Of a stretch of 64,000 nucleotides of DNA, positions 52,573-61,949 are shown in pieces. The position numbers were made by a program, and so were the translations under genes. Under the pieces are notes generated by a model. The model saw nothing but the letters and a program-made list of their open reading frames with translations. It was not told where the DNA came from and searched no databases. Source of the DNA: Nitrososphaerota archaeon (lineage in GTDB: Archaea > Thermoproteota > Nitrososphaeria_A > Caldarchaeales > Calditenuaceae); the NCBI GenBank assembly GCA_009889515.1, contig WUQR01000139.1, forward strand, positions 186,001 to 250,000, read 5' to 3'. Every line of letters starts with the position of its first letter. Position 1 is the first letter of the stretch.

Positions 52573-53733
52573 CTATAGGGGGTGGTCTGGTAGGCGACCC
52601 CCCAGTAGTCCTCTTCTCCTGAAATAGTTTTCCATTCGTTGTTGTTTCTTTCGAATAGAGAATCCAACAAGCTCGTAATACTTTAGCCTATATGGAGCCC
52701 TGATATTGAGATAATATACTTCTTTCTTTCTCATGTATATTCTCTGCATATCCTTATTAAAGATGGGCGTATCTTTCTTTACACCTAAGTGCGGCCCTGT
52801 TACATCGATGCATAAACGATTCAGGAGGGTCTTGACATAGTTTAGGAGTTGTTTGTCTGAGTTGTCACAGCGAATTTCCCCCTCCTTACTTACTGATCCT
52901 TCGCTATCGAAGAAGCCTTTTAGGAAACTTCTCATGCAGTCTTCACAATGCTCCGTGAAATTCTTTATCCTGTTTATGTCGATTGGTTTTCGGAGAAGTT
53001 GGTAAAGAGTTCTCGATCTTACACAAACCTGAAACTTACCTCTAACGAGTATCGGCGTTGGCGGGCTCCTATTCAGTATTCGACCGAGGCATTCTGCGAA
53101 TCTCTCGCTAAACTCTCGATCCTTAACTTGAGATCCGATAACATATTCACCGCTTCTCCCCCTTGTTTTAACAGCTGATCCATCCCCGCACACAACACCT
53201 ATGACATAAGCTAGCTCTGGGGATGGCTTCAGGTAGTCTACTGTAGGAATTCGTATTCCGCCATATGGTGTATGGATTCCTCTACACCAATCAACAATTA
53301 CCGCGGGTGCAAGCGTGATATCATATAATTCTTTAATCCTCCGCCTAATCTTCTTGTAACCTAATCCCTGCCTCCTCAGCCTCAGGACTTCCTCGTACAG
53401 CGTTATCCTCAATTCGCGTGGAAGGTATTTTCCCCTTCTCCCCAATCTCTCTGGAAAAAACTTGCGATACCAGTATTCTACGGTCCGCCTCGATACATTT
53501 ACCCCATCCTTCCTTAACATCCGCCATATTCTCACGTATCCTAGCCCTCTCAGAGCCTCCCTCTTCAGCACATCCATGAGCTTCTTCTTTTCCTCCGGTG
53601 TCATTCTCTGCCGGACTCTTCCTAATCCTTTCCCTGTTTGGTCCTCGGGCTCGTTGAGAAGACCGGGATTTAGTCCTCCTGTTCCCTGCCCTGCTACAGG
53701 CTCCGCTACGCGTGGGCAGCTCTCTCCAGACAT
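52573..53733 (-). CDS. free-standing HTH-LAGLIDADG homing-endonuclease-like protein
   Basis: A 386-residue protein. Residues 48-160 contain two helix-turn-helix-like segments (LGYVRIWRMLRKDGVNVSRRTVEYW and LGYKKIRRRIKELYDITLAPAVIVDWC). Two LAGLIDADG motifs follow, LAYVIGVVCGDG at 174-185 and SFLKGFFDSEGS at 269-280, each with its acidic metal residue. These cut DNA at long sites and can spread genes into new loci. The gene lies 43 bases past the 3' end of tRNA-Arg, on the opposite strand, and is free-standing, not inside an intron. A close paralogue sits beside tRNA-His. Confidence 0.85.
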   Translation of the reverse strand: MSGESCPRVAEPVAGQGTGGLNPGLLNEPEDQTGKGLGRVRQRMTPEEKKKLMDVLKREALRGLGYVRIWRMLRKDGVNVSRRTVEYWYRKFFPERLGRRGKYLPRELRITLYEEVLRLRRQGLGYKKIRRRIKELYDITLAPAVIVDWCRGIHTPYGGIRIPTVDYLKPSPELAYVIGVVCGDGSAVKTRGRSGEYVIGSQVKDREFSERFAECLGRILNRSPPTPILVRGKFQVCVRSRTLYQLLRKPIDINRIKNFTEHCEDCMRSFLKGFFDSEGSVSKEGEIRCDNSDKQLLNYVKTLLNRLCIDVTGPHLGVKKDTPIFNKDMQRIYMRKKEVYYLNIRAPYRLKYYELVGFSIRKKQQRMENYFRRRGLLGGRLPDHPL

Positions 53734-54045
53734 GACTAGAATAGCAAGTATGGGGGCTTTATAACTCTTAAGAGACTTCGCTGAAAGTATATTATGGTTT
53801 AAGATTGTTAAATTTCCAATAAGTCACTCACGTCCAATCTAAAGGCCTATCAGTCAAGGAGGAGGATCAGTCAATCCAGAGGCATTCACATAGGCCACAA
53901 TAGAAGCTAAATTCACAGGATATGGATACTTTAGTGATCGCTCATTCACAAATAGTCCAAGAACAAACTATGATGTCCTTGGACTGTTAGGATTGAAAAT
54001 CCGGGATAAGGGTTATGGGTTGGTTAGTGTAGTTGTTTAAGAGAT
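53734..54045. other. 312-base gap before the hydrogenase region
   Basis: No convincing reading frame. It is AT-rich, and should hold the promoters of the LAGLIDADG gene (left) and of hypA (right). I see no inverted repeat copy of the tRNA-Arg 3' end here. Confidence 0.45.
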
Positions 54046-54453
54046 ATGCATGAGTATGCGATCGCGAGGGGTGTTGTCGAGTCGGTTAGAGACTTTTCGT
54101 TAAAGTCTGGCTGTGGTGTCAGGAGCTTTAGGGTCTTGGTCGGTGAGCTGAGTATGCTCGACACAAGTGTGCTTCGTGAGGCTTTGGAGAGGCTTATCGC
54201 GGCCAGCGCGGTCAAGGGGGCAGAGTTCTCCATCGAGATTGAGCCTGCTATGATTAGCTGCGGCTCATGCGGCCACACTATGACTTTCGGCGAGGCCATC
54301 TCTGGTCTCAGCGAGGAGGAGAGGGAGATGATACATTTTCTCCCAGATCTGATAGCGTCATATGCGGCCTGCAAGTGGTGTGGAAGCCTAGACTTGAGGA
54401 TTGTCTCGGGTCGGGGTGTGAGTGTGAGAGATGTCGTATGCGTCGAGGGATAG
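54046..54453 (+). CDS. hypA: hydrogenase nickel-incorporation protein HypA
   Basis: A 135-residue HypA. It begins MHEYAIARGVVESVRDF (the nickel-binding His2-Glu3 start), and has the zinc site CGSCGHTM with later CKWCGSLD. It delivers nickel to the hydrogenase large subunit with HypB. It leads the hydrogenase block, and overlaps the next gene by 23 bases, so the two are co-translated. Confidence 0.93.
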   Translation: MHEYAIARGVVESVRDFSLKSGCGVRSFRVLVGELSMLDTSVLREALERLIAASAVKGAEFSIEIEPAMISCGSCGHTMTFGEAISGLSEEEREMIHFLPDLIASYAACKWCGSLDLRIVSGRGVSVRDVVCVEG

Positions 54454-55210
54454 TGGGGGCCGGCTCGACTACAGAGACTCCCTCATCGAGGAGAACATAG
54501 GAAAAATCTCTCAAATAATCTTGGTCACGGGCGGGAAGGGTGGTGTGGGGAAGAGCCTAATAGCCGCCACCGCCGCCCTCATGCTCTCACGGGCATCCAA
54601 TAGGACAGGGCTGCTCGACCTCGACCTGCATGGCCCCTCTTCATGCCTACTACTAGGTGTTGAGGACAATCCTGTCGAGTCGGGAGAGGGTCTGGTCCCG
54701 CCGGTGGTGGAGGGGTTGAAGGTTATGTCCATCGACCTTTTCTCGAAGGGTAGGCCCCTCCCCCTAACAGGGCAGGCCAAGGAGGAGATCGTGAAGGAGA
54801 TGCTGGCCCTAACAGCCTTCGGCAGGCTCGACTACCTGTTAGTAGACATGCCTCCGGGGACTGGGGACGAACTTCTCACGATCTCGAAATACGTTAAGAG
54901 GAGTGGCGGAGCAATCGTGATTACCACGCCGACGCACTTGGCAGTAAACGTGGCCGGAAGACTCATAGATATTCTGAGGTCGGCGTCTCTAAAAATAATC
55001 GGCCTCGTAGAGAACATGTCCACCAGCGACCCTGAGAGTCCTACGAAGGAGCTGGCGCGTGCTAAAGGCGTTGCGTTTCTAGGAGAGATTCCTTTTGACC
55101 CGTTGCTGAGTTCGCGGAGCGGCAGGCTGGGGAGGGATGAGCTTCTTTCGACGCGGTTCGCTGATGCGCTCAAACACGTTCTCAGGAATGCGGGCCTAAG
55201 TGTAGACTAG
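54431..55210 (+). CDS. hypB: MinD/Mrp-type ATPase, likely archaeal HypB
   Basis: A 259-residue ParA/MinD-family ATPase. It has the deviant Walker A VTGGKGGVGKSLIA, switch DLDLHGPSS and DYLLVDMPPGTGDE, the latter an Mrp/NBP35 hallmark. In Thermococcales a Mrp-type ATPase works with HypA in nickel delivery in place of the classical GTPase HypB. The overlap with hypA supports that role here. An Fe-S carrier role (NBP35/ApbC) is the alternative; no CxxC end motif is seen. Confidence 0.82.
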   Translation: MSYASRDSGGRLDYRDSLIEENIGKISQIILVTGGKGGVGKSLIAATAALMLSRASNRTGLLDLDLHGPSSCLLLGVEDNPVESGEGLVPPVVEGLKVMSIDLFSKGRPLPLTGQAKEEIVKEMLALTAFGRLDYLLVDMPPGTGDELLTISKYVKRSGGAIVITTPTHLAVNVAGRLIDILRSASLKIIGLVENMSTSDPESPTKELARAKGVAFLGEIPFDPLLSSRSGRLGRDELLSTRFADALKHVLRNAGLSVD

Positions 55211-55275
55211 TTCCACACCCTTATGCTTGTCTACATATCTCAATAATATTCAGCATGAAAGCATAGACCTTCAGC

Positions 55276-56460
55276 ATGAAGGCACGATATATTTATATGA
55301 TTTTCAATACTCTAAAACATGTGATGGGGGAACTTAGAGATCAAAGCGATCATTATCTTCTCGACCCCCCGCTTCTCGGCGAGCTAATCACAGCTCTTCG
55401 AGGGCTTGGATACTCTGTTATTGGGCCAGTAGTCAGGGAGGGTGCCATAGTGTACGATGAGATTGAGTCAGCCTCTCAGCTACCAGTGGGGCTGAGGGAT
55501 AGGCAGGGGCCAGGATACTACAGGCTAGAGGAGAGAGGTGATAAGGCGTTCTTCGGCTTCGTAGTAGGCCCACACTCGTGGAAGAGGTTTCTATATCCAC
55601 CCCGCGTCAAACTCTTCACAGTTTCGAGAAAAGGTGAAGTCACCCCCAACAACGTGTTGGGGAAGAAGCTGGCCTTCATAGGGGTTAGGGGGTGTGAGCT
55701 CGCCGCCATCTCGGTCCTAGACAAGGTGTTGCTGGGCGGCCCATACGTGGACCCAGTCTACTCGGCAATGAGGCGCGAGGTCTTCATAGTTGCGGTCAAC
55801 TGTACCGAGCCGGGTGAGAACTGCTTCTGCCTATCCGTCGGCACGGGGCCTGAGGCGGGGTCGGGCTACGATATAGGCCTCACTGAGGTAGTGGGCGATG
55901 GTGTACACTACTTCGTAGCTAAGGCGGGTTCGAGTGCTGGCAAGAGCCTCCTAGAGCGTATCGGTGCGCGGAGGGCGACTGACGAGGAAGTCTCAGAGGC
56001 CGCTGCGAGGATTGAGAGGGCTCGAACATTGTTTAGGAAGGGTCTGGACGTGAACGGTCTGAAGGACTTGTTGTACAAAAACCTCGAGAGCCCGGTCTAC
56101 GCAGAGGTTGCTGAGAGGTGTCTCGCATGCGCTAACTGTACACTTGTCTGCCCCACATGCTTCTGCACGACTGTTGAGGAGGTTACAACTCTTTCGGGCA
56201 ATGTTGCTGAGCGTTGGAGGAGATGGGACTCATGCTTCAATGCCGACTTCTCCTATATCCACGGAGGCCCCATCAGGTCTAGTAGGATGAGCAGGTATCG
56301 TCAGTGGTTTACACACAAGCTCGCGACGTGGATTGACCAGTTCGGCGTCATGGGCTGTGTGGGCTGTGGCAGGTGCATCACTTGGTGCCCAGTGGGGATA
56401 GATATTACGGAGGAGGCGGCGAAGATTAGGCAGAGGGTGCTGGAGGTGAGTGCGACATGA
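55276..56460 (+). CDS. hydB: group 3b [NiFe]-hydrogenase beta subunit (HydB, iron-sulfur)
   Basis: A 394-residue iron-sulfur subunit of the cytosolic NAD(P)-linked or sulfhydrogenase. The C-terminal third holds two [4Fe-4S] motifs: [23 protein letters not shown] and [18 protein letters not shown]. It links the hydrogenase module to the flavin/NAD subunit. The start at 55276 gives the longest plausible frame. It overlaps the cyclic-nucleotide-binding gene by four bases. Confidence 0.92.
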   Translation: MKARYIYMIFNTLKHVMGELRDQSDHYLLDPPLLGELITALRGLGYSVIGPVVREGAIVYDEIESASQLPVGLRDRQGPGYYRLEERGDKAFFGFVVGPHSWKRFLYPPRVKLFTVSRKGEVTPNNVLGKKLAFIGVRGCELAAISVLDKVLLGGPYVDPVYSAMRREVFIVAVNCTEPGENCFCLSVGTGPEAGSGYDIGLTEVVGDGVHYFVAKAGSSAGKSLLERIGARRATDEEVSEAAARIERARTLFRKGLDVNGLKDLLYKNLESPVYAEVAERCLACANCTLVCPTCFCTTVEEVTTLSGNVAERWRRWDSCFNADFSYIHGGPIRSSRMSRYRQWFTHKLATWIDQFGVMGCVGCGRCITWCPVGIDITEEAAKIRQRVLEVSAT

Positions 56461-56942
56461 GTAGCCAGCAGGTCGAGCTCTTAACACTGCTGAGCGACCA
56501 CCCCTTCACCAAGGGCATGCGGGCGGAGAAGGTCAAGGAGCTCGCATCAATCGCTAGCATTGTTCGGTTCACAGCGGGGCAGCGGATATTCAGCGAGGGA
56601 GAAGTGCATAAAAAACTGTACCTGATAGTCTATGGCCTTGTAGCTCTTTACTTCAATATTCCGCCGCGGGGTGAGTTCAGGTTCGAGACCATTGGCAGCG
56701 GGGAGGTTCTGGGCTGGTCCTCACTCATAGAGCCCTTCAAGAAGACCGCCGGCGCGGTAGCCGTTGAGAACACGATGGCGATCTCGATCGACAGTGAGAA
56801 AATGTTGCGGATGATGGAGAGCGACATCGAATTCGGCTACGAGGTCTACCGGCGCATAGTGATGGTTGTCGCTGACAGGCTTAGGGCTGCTAGGCTGCGT
56901 CTCGCGGATATCTACGGTGAGCCGAGGACTGGTGCGGTGTGA
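56457..56942 (+). CDS. cyclic-nucleotide-binding-domain protein within the hydrogenase operon
   Basis: A 161-residue protein with a Crp-like cNMP-binding beta-barrel ([29 protein letters not shown] and [15 protein letters not shown]) and an end helix ([21 protein letters not shown]). There is no HTH DNA-binding domain, so it is not a normal transcription factor. It overlaps hydB and hydG by four bases each and must be co-translated with them. It may tie hydrogenase activity to a nucleotide or redox signal. The ligand is unknown. Confidence 0.85.
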   Translation: MSSQQVELLTLLSDHPFTKGMRAEKVKELASIASIVRFTAGQRIFSEGEVHKKLYLIVYGLVALYFNIPPRGEFRFETIGSGEVLGWSSLIEPFKKTAGAVAVENTMAISIDSEKMLRMMESDIEFGYEVYRRIVMVVADRLRAARLRLADIYGEPRTGAV

Positions 56943-57796
56943 TGACTGAGCAGAGTCTCGGAGCGGCCACCGCTCTAGAGCCGTTCAGGATTGATTGGTG
57001 CCAATTGGTTGGACGGAATAAAGAGACGCCTGACACGTACACCATTAGGCTTCGTCCGCTCAGGCGTGGCGAGATAGCTTTCAGCCCCGGCCAGTTCAAC
57101 ATGCTCTACGCCTATGGCGTGGGCGAGGTCCCCATCTCCATAAGCGGAGCCTCCTCCAACGGGCAGACACTGGAGCATACCGTGAGGGCGGTGGGGCCTG
57201 TGACCAAGGCCTTGACGACGGCGCGGATAGGTTCGAGCGTGGGGTTGAGGGGGCCCTTCGGTAGGGGGTGGCCGCTCAGAGAGGCTGAGGGTCAGGACGT
57301 AATTATTGTTGGGGGTGGAATAGGTTTAGCACCCCTAAGACCGGCAATACAACACATAATAAGAAACAGGGAGAAGTATGGGAAGCTCTATGTTCTCTAT
57401 GGGGCCCGCACGCCAGCCGACCTGCTCTATAAGAAAGAACTGCGTGTCTGGAGGAGCAGGCTGGACACCCAGCTACTCGTCACTGTAGATAGAGGGGATG
57501 AGAAGTGGCGCGGATACATAGGCGTAGTCACAACACTGTTCAGATACTTGAGGCTCGAGCCAAACAACACCTATGCATACGTCTGCGGCCCTGAGATAAT
57601 GATGAGGTTTACCGTGCAGGAGTTGAAGAATCAGGGGCTTCCAGATGAGAGGATTTTCATCTCTATGGAGAGGAATATGAAGTGTGGCGTCGGTATATGT
57701 GGGCACTGCCAGTTCGGCCCGTTCTTCGTCTGCAAGGATGGGCCTGTCTTCAGCCTCTCAGAAGTCTCAAACTTCTTCGGGCGGAGGGAGGTGTGA
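56939..57796 (+). CDS. hydG: group 3b hydrogenase gamma subunit (HydG, FAD/NAD(P) and [2Fe-2S])
   Basis: A 285-residue reductase subunit of the dihydroorotate-dehydrogenase electron-transfer type. It has an FAD domain ([21 protein letters not shown]), a NAD(P)-binding domain ([21 protein letters not shown]) and a C-terminal [2Fe-2S] site ([22 protein letters not shown]). It carries electrons between NAD(P)H and the hydrogenase. It overlaps the gene before it by four bases and hydD by one base. Confidence 0.93.
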   Translation: MMTEQSLGAATALEPFRIDWCQLVGRNKETPDTYTIRLRPLRRGEIAFSPGQFNMLYAYGVGEVPISISGASSNGQTLEHTVRAVGPVTKALTTARIGSSVGLRGPFGRGWPLREAEGQDVIIVGGGIGLAPLRPAIQHIIRNREKYGKLYVLYGARTPADLLYKKELRVWRSRLDTQLLVTVDRGDEKWRGYIGVVTTLFRYLRLEPNNTYAYVCGPEIMMRFTVQELKNQGLPDERIFISMERNMKCGVGICGHCQFGPFFVCKDGPVFSLSEVSNFFGRREV

Positions 57797-58566
57797 TGGC
57801 GAAGAGAAGGCCAAAGATTGCAGTCTATAAATTCGCGTCATGTGATGGCTGCCAGCTAAGCATCCTCGACTTGGAGGAGGAGTTGCTAACAATTGGCGAG
57901 ACATTCGAGATCGCGTACTTCTTGGAGGCAAGCCGTGCAGTAGTTAAGGGCCCATATGACATCGGCCTAGTAGAGGGAAGCATCACAACCCCCCACGACG
58001 CCGAGCTCATCAAAGAGATCAGGAAGAACTGCAGAGTACTCATAACCATAGGCGCGTGCGCGACAGCAGGCGGGATACAGGCCCTCAGGAACTGGAGGGG
58101 CTCAGCCGAGTTTATGAAATACGTCTATCCGAAGCCAGAATACATCGAGACGCTGGACAAGTCTACCCCCATCTCAGACCACGTGCCGGTTGACTTCGAA
58201 CTCCGGGGCTGCCCAATAAACAAGTACCAGCTACTCGAGGTGATTTCGGCGTACCTCTCGGGGAGGGCGCCCAGCATTCCCAACCAGAGCGTCTGTGTCG
58301 AGTGTAAGCTGAGGGGCACGGCATGTGTAATGGTGGCTCGGGGCGTTCCATGTCTCGGGCCAGTGACTCATGCAGGCTGTGGGGCCATCTGCCCAGCCTA
58401 TGGGAGGGGATGCTATGGCTGCTACGGGCCTAAAGAGTCGCTTAACTCTAAGTCACTAATGAAGCGTTTCATAGAGCTGGGTAGGAGGCGGGAGGAAGTC
58501 GTCATGGCCTTCAGACTCTTCAACGCTTGGGCGCCTGGCTTTAGGGAGGTGGAGGCTGAGGCTTGA
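57796..58566 (+). CDS. hydD: group 3b hydrogenase small (delta) subunit HydD
   Basis: A 256-residue small [NiFe]-hydrogenase subunit. The proximal cluster ligands are in [19 protein letters not shown], later ones around ELRGCPI and the Cys-rich [32 protein letters not shown]. The start at ATG 57796 follows the hydG stop (gtgatg) and gives the family N-terminus; a longer upstream reading is in frame but matches nothing. It overlaps hydA by four bases. Confidence 0.94.
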   Translation: MAKRRPKIAVYKFASCDGCQLSILDLEEELLTIGETFEIAYFLEASRAVVKGPYDIGLVEGSITTPHDAELIKEIRKNCRVLITIGACATAGGIQALRNWRGSAEFMKYVYPKPEYIETLDKSTPISDHVPVDFELRGCPINKYQLLEVISAYLSGRAPSIPNQSVCVECKLRGTACVMVARGVPCLGPVTHAGCGAICPAYGRGCYGCYGPKESLNSKSLMKRFIELGRRREEVVMAFRLFNAWAPGFREVEAEA

Positions 58567-59858
58567 CTGCTAGGGAGAAGGAATACCGTGTGGACTACCT
58601 AGCCAGGGTTGAGGGCGAGGGCGCGCTCTACATCAAGCTTAGAGGCCGCGAGGTGGTGGACGTCAAGTTCAGGATATTCGAGCCTCCGAGGCTCTTCGAA
58701 GCACTGCTAGTGGGCCGGATGTACTATGACGCCCCAGATATAACTGCTAGGATCTGCGGGATTTGCCCTGTGGCTTATCAGATGAGCTCGGTGCATGCTT
58801 TTGAAAGGCTCTTCGGCGTAACCATAGCCCCGTCGGTGAGGAGTCTGAGGAGGCTTTACTACTGTGGTGAGTGGATAGAGAGCCACATGCTCCACGCCTT
58901 CCTCCTCCACGCACCCGACTTCCTAGGATACGACGACGCAATTAAGATGGCTAAGAAACACCCCAGAGTAGTGAAGAATGCCCTCAAGGTGAAGAAGCTG
59001 GGAAATGATATAGTCTCGCTGCTGGGTGGCCGGGAGATTCACCCTGTCTCAGCATGCGTAGGTGGGTTCTACCGCGTGCCTTCTAAGCGCGAGCTAATGG
59101 AGCTGAGGGAGCGACTAGTAGAAAACATGGCGACTGTTGAAGACCTGCTGGAGTGGGTTGCGGACCTAGAGTTCCCTGCTTTTGAGCAGGACTACGAGTT
59201 CGTCTCCCTCAGACACCCAGAAGAGTATCCGATGAACGAGGGAAGGATTGTGTCGAATAAGGGATTGGACATTGATGTTGACCAGTACGAGGACTATTTT
59301 GCGGAGGAGCAGGTCCCACACTCCAATGCGCTACACTCCTACATAGTCGGCAGGGGCTCATACATGGTCGGCCCCCTCTCCAGAATCAACCTTAACTATG
59401 ACAAGCTCCACGACCGCACAAAAGGGGCCTTAAGGAGAATCGGCTTTAAGACACCTTGCAGGAACCCGTTCAAGAGCATAATCGCGCGAGTTGCTGAGAC
59501 ATACTACTCCTTTGAGGAGGCTCTCAGGATTATCGACGAATATGTTGAGCCGTCGAGTCCTAGGGTTGAGCCGCAGGTCAGAGCTGGGAGAGGTTGCGGA
59601 TGCACTGAGGCTCCGAGAGGCATACTCTACCACAGATACGACGTGGATGGCGAGGGCCGGATACTCTCAGCCAAGATAGTGCCCCCCACAGCCCAGAACC
59701 AGAAGAGGATTGAGGAGGACCTCCGGGCCCTAGCCCCCGAGATAGTGAGGCTCCCACGTAGCCAGGCAGTCTGGCGGTTCGAGCAGGCGGTAAGAAACTA
59801 CGACCCATGCATCTCCTGTGCGACACACTTCCTAAAGCTGGAGATTGAGGAAGAGTAG
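58563..59858 (+). CDS. hydA: group 3b hydrogenase large (alpha) subunit HydA
   Basis: A 431-residue catalytic subunit. The nickel ligands are visible as [13 protein letters not shown] near residue 63 and [10 protein letters not shown] near the C-terminus, each CxxC. After the final His there is a short tail (FLKLEIEEE), which the maturation protease would remove after nickel insertion. It would oxidise H2 or make it with NAD(P)H, or reduce polysulfide in sulfhydrogenase-type enzymes. Start TTG in a four-base overlap with hydD. Confidence 0.95.
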   Translation: MTAREKEYRVDYLARVEGEGALYIKLRGREVVDVKFRIFEPPRLFEALLVGRMYYDAPDITARICGICPVAYQMSSVHAFERLFGVTIAPSVRSLRRLYYCGEWIESHMLHAFLLHAPDFLGYDDAIKMAKKHPRVVKNALKVKKLGNDIVSLLGGREIHPVSACVGGFYRVPSKRELMELRERLVENMATVEDLLEWVADLEFPAFEQDYEFVSLRHPEEYPMNEGRIVSNKGLDIDVDQYEDYFAEEQVPHSNALHSYIVGRGSYMVGPLSRINLNYDKLHDRTKGALRRIGFKTPCRNPFKSIIARVAETYYSFEEALRIIDEYVEPSSPRVEPQVRAGRGCGCTEAPRGILYHRYDVDGEGRILSAKIVPPTAQNQKRIEEDLRALAPEIVRLPRSQAVWRFEQAVRNYDPCISCATHFLKLEIEEE

Positions 59859-60315
59859 CCGCAGAAGACGCGTAATGGTGGCGTGTATCGGCAACACGTT
59901 TAGGGGTGATGATGGGGCTGGGCATAGGGTCGCCGACCTGCTCTCGGGAGAGGCTGGTGCAGAGGTTATCAGGCTTCAGACGCTCACCGAGCTTCTAGAC
60001 CACCTGACAGGCGACATAGACCTCTTGGTCATAGTCGATGCCATGGAGAAATTCTCTGGTGGAGGAACCATCCACAGGCTCGACTCGACGGACAAACTAT
60101 CAAAGACGGCTGCGTGGAGGTCGACACACACCATGACTTTGCCGGAGATTATCGGCTTGGCTGACTCCCTCAGGATGCTCCCAGCTAGGATACTTGTCTA
60201 CGGCATAGAGGGTGAGCGATTTGAGCAGGGCTCAGGCCTCTCTGAAAGTGTGGAGAAGGCATGCATATCGGTGGCCTCGGAGATTAAGAAGATGCTGCGA
60301 AGCAGTGAAGAATAA
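59845..60315 (+). CDS. hydrogenase maturation protease (HycI/HyaD family)
   Basis: A 156-residue nickel-dependent endopeptidase that trims the hydrogenase large subunit. It has the start [14 protein letters not shown] with the metal Asp and Glu-region, and DLLVIVDAM in the middle, with a His in STHTMTLPE. The length is normal. The start at 59845 overlaps hydA by 14 bases; ATG 59875 would also give a full domain. Last gene of the hydrogenase set seen here. Confidence 0.9.
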   Translation: MRKSSRRRRVMVACIGNTFRGDDGAGHRVADLLSGEAGAEVIRLQTLTELLDHLTGDIDLLVIVDAMEKFSGGGTIHRLDSTDKLSKTAAWRSTHTMTLPEIIGLADSLRMLPARILVYGIEGERFEQGSGLSESVEKACISVASEIKKMLRSSEE

Positions 60316-60332
60316 CAGTCACGGAGCATCCC

Positions 60333-60932
60333 TCATGCGCTAGGACTCAGGCCAAGCCGCGGCGAAACAACCCGCACCAGCTCGACGAAGACTGCGTCTA
60401 CCCCACCTCCGGCGTCTACCTTTACCATCAACCCAGCCTCGCACAGTCTAAGATACTCCCTCCTAACCTCCTCTAGGAAGGCCGGGTCCTCGAACCTTAT
60501 CCTCCTCTTCTTCCTCCTAAGGGCTTCTTCAACGCTGATGTCCAGCAGGACAGCGATATCTGGTGGTGGGGCCATCCTGTTAATCTCCCTGACCCAAAGG
60601 GGATGGCCGGTCATCACGCCCTGATAAGCATAGGACGAGTAAAGGTATCTGTCACAAACCACTACGCGGCCCCTCTCCAGCAATGGGTTGACAGTTTTGT
60701 TTAGATGGTAGACTCTGTCTGCTGCGAAGAGGAGGGCCAGCAGGTGGGGGTCCACTCCTCCCCGCCTCAAGTAGGACTTAATCATCTTTCCGAGGGCGGA
60801 GCTGGTCGGCTCCGAGGTATACTCTGCCGCCACGCCCTTCGACCTTAGAAATCTCACAAGCCGCTTAGCCTGGGTTGTCTTCCCAGCGCCGTCAATTCCT
60901 TCGATGGCCACAATCAACCCCCGCCCACCCAT
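60333..60932 (-). CDS. tmk: thymidylate kinase
   Basis: A 199-residue dTMP kinase. It has Walker A GIDGAGKTTQAKRL, the DR(Y/F)-type motif VVCDRYLYSSYAYQG and the LID region RRKKRRIRFEDP. The ATG at 60932 is preferred because gaggggtg lies eight bases upstream and a minor upstream extension lacks family sequence. It is divergent from csl4. Confidence 0.92.
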   Translation of the reverse strand: MGGRGLIVAIEGIDGAGKTTQAKRLVRFLRSKGVAAEYTSEPTSSALGKMIKSYLRRGGVDPHLLALLFAADRVYHLNKTVNPLLERGRVVVCDRYLYSSYAYQGVMTGHPLWVREINRMAPPPDIAVLLDISVEEALRRKKRRIRFEDPAFLEEVRREYLRLCEAGLMVKVDAGGGVDAVFVELVRVVSPRLGLSPSA

Positions 60933-60984
60933 CTCACACCCCTCATGATGGAACATCTACTTTATCTACTCCCCGTAGCAGTCT

Positions 60985-61605
60985 ATGCTCGGAGTGAGGT
61001 TTCAAGCATCAGGCAGGCTAGTCCTTCCAGGCGATAAGCTCTGCGTAGTGGAGGAGTTCATGCCGGGTGAGGGTGCAGAGGTCCTAAAAGACGGGGCCGT
61101 GGTGGCAACCGTCGCTGGGGTTGCGGAGTACGACTTGAAGAGACACTCGGTCTCTGTCAAGGCCGCAAAGCCCTCGGTAAAGATCAGGACGGGAGACCTC
61201 GTCCTCTGCCAAGTTAGAGAGGTCCAAGACAAGCTAGTTATCTGCGACATACTCGCTGCAGCCGGCCACCCGGTCAAGACCCACTGGACAGCGGCAGCCC
61301 TACAACGCCGCGAAACACCACTCTTCACCGTGGGAGACATAATTGTAGCGCGGATCCGGGAGGACTACTCTGGCATATACAGCCTCACGGTTAGGGGTCG
61401 TGGTCTTGGCGTCTTCCAGGCTTTCTGCGATATATGCGGCGCCCCCCTGACCCTGAGTGGCAGAGCCCTCTTCTGCACAAGGTGTAAGAGGAAATATACT
61501 AACAGGCCGATAGTCCCCTACTACGGGAAGGTTAATACGCTCCTTAAGATGTTTGGAGGGTTGCTTTCACCGGAGGGTGGTGGTCTGCTCTGGAGGTCAA
61601 GGTAA
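60985..61605 (+). CDS. csl4: exosome RNA-binding subunit Csl4
   Basis: A 206-residue cap subunit of the archaeal RNA exosome. It has an N-terminal domain (PGDKLCVVEEFMPGEGAEVL), an S1 RNA-binding domain (VGDIIVARIREDYSGIYSLTV) and a C-terminal zinc ribbon (FCDICGAPLTLSGRALFCTRCKRK). A ctttatcta TATA near 60960 precedes it. Its last codons overlap the start of rpoL by 16 bases, and TFS follows, giving an RNA-processing/transcription operon. Confidence 0.93.
   Translation: MLGVRFQASGRLVLPGDKLCVVEEFMPGEGAEVLKDGAVVATVAGVAEYDLKRHSVSVKAAKPSVKIRTGDLVLCQVREVQDKLVICDILAAAGHPVKTHWTAAALQRRETPLFTVGDIIVARIREDYSGIYSLTVRGRGLGVFQAFCDICGAPLTLSGRALFCTRCKRKYTNRPIVPYYGKVNTLLKMFGGLLSPEGGGLLWRSR
61572..61580 (+). 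promoter_or_regulatory. Shine-Dalgarno for rpoL
   Basis: GGAGGGTGG lies nine bases before the proposed CTG start of rpoL at 61590 and inside the end of csl4. Its strength and position support translation of rpoL from this unusual start. Confidence 0.5.
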
Positions 61606-61868
61606 TCGAGAGGGGTGAAAACGTCTTAGAGCTAGAGCTGAAAGACATAGACTTCAGCATCCTTGATTCGCTACAGGAGGTTCTCAACTCTTTCGAGGAG
61701 GTTGAATACGCCGGCGTCACCCTAACACACCCTCTAATCGGGACGTTAAGGTTCATACTTAGGACTCGCGAGGGGCATAAAGCCGCCGACGTATTGCTGA
61801 AGGGCGTACGCGAACTCTCCTCAAGGGCGAAGGGGTTGAGAGAGTCGATACAGCAGCTCCTATCATAG
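61590..61868 (+). CDS. rpoL: DNA-directed RNA polymerase subunit L (Rpb11 homologue), CTG start
   Basis: A 92-residue Rpo11 homologue that pairs with Rpo3 in the RNA polymerase assembly platform. The sequence EVKVIERGENVLELELKD, then VEYAGVTLTHPL and RFILRTREGHKAADVL, matches the RpoL order; the HTLGNLL-like loop is diverged to FSILDSLQEVL, as in other TACK homologues. No ATG, GTG or TTG lies in frame near the conserved N-terminus. The codon at the expected Met position is CTG, behind a strong GGAGGGTGG. It overlaps csl4 by 16 bases and is missed by standard start rules. Confidence 0.78.
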   Translation: MEVKVIERGENVLELELKDIDFSILDSLQEVLNSFEEVEYAGVTLTHPLIGTLRFILRTREGHKAADVLLKGVRELSSRAKGLRESIQQLLS

Positions 61869-61949
61869 GAGAGGCGGGTGGCCTTGAATAAGGTTAATCA
61901 AATAACCGTGCGGTGCTATTCTCTCGGTGTAAGAGGTGGAGGATGAGGC

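Noticed and set aside
53734-53830. Duplicated tRNA-Arg 3' end as an integration site beyond the LAGLIDADG gene
   Set aside because: No copy of the T-arm and acceptor sequence is seen on the far side, so a classical tRNA-integrase insertion is not supported.
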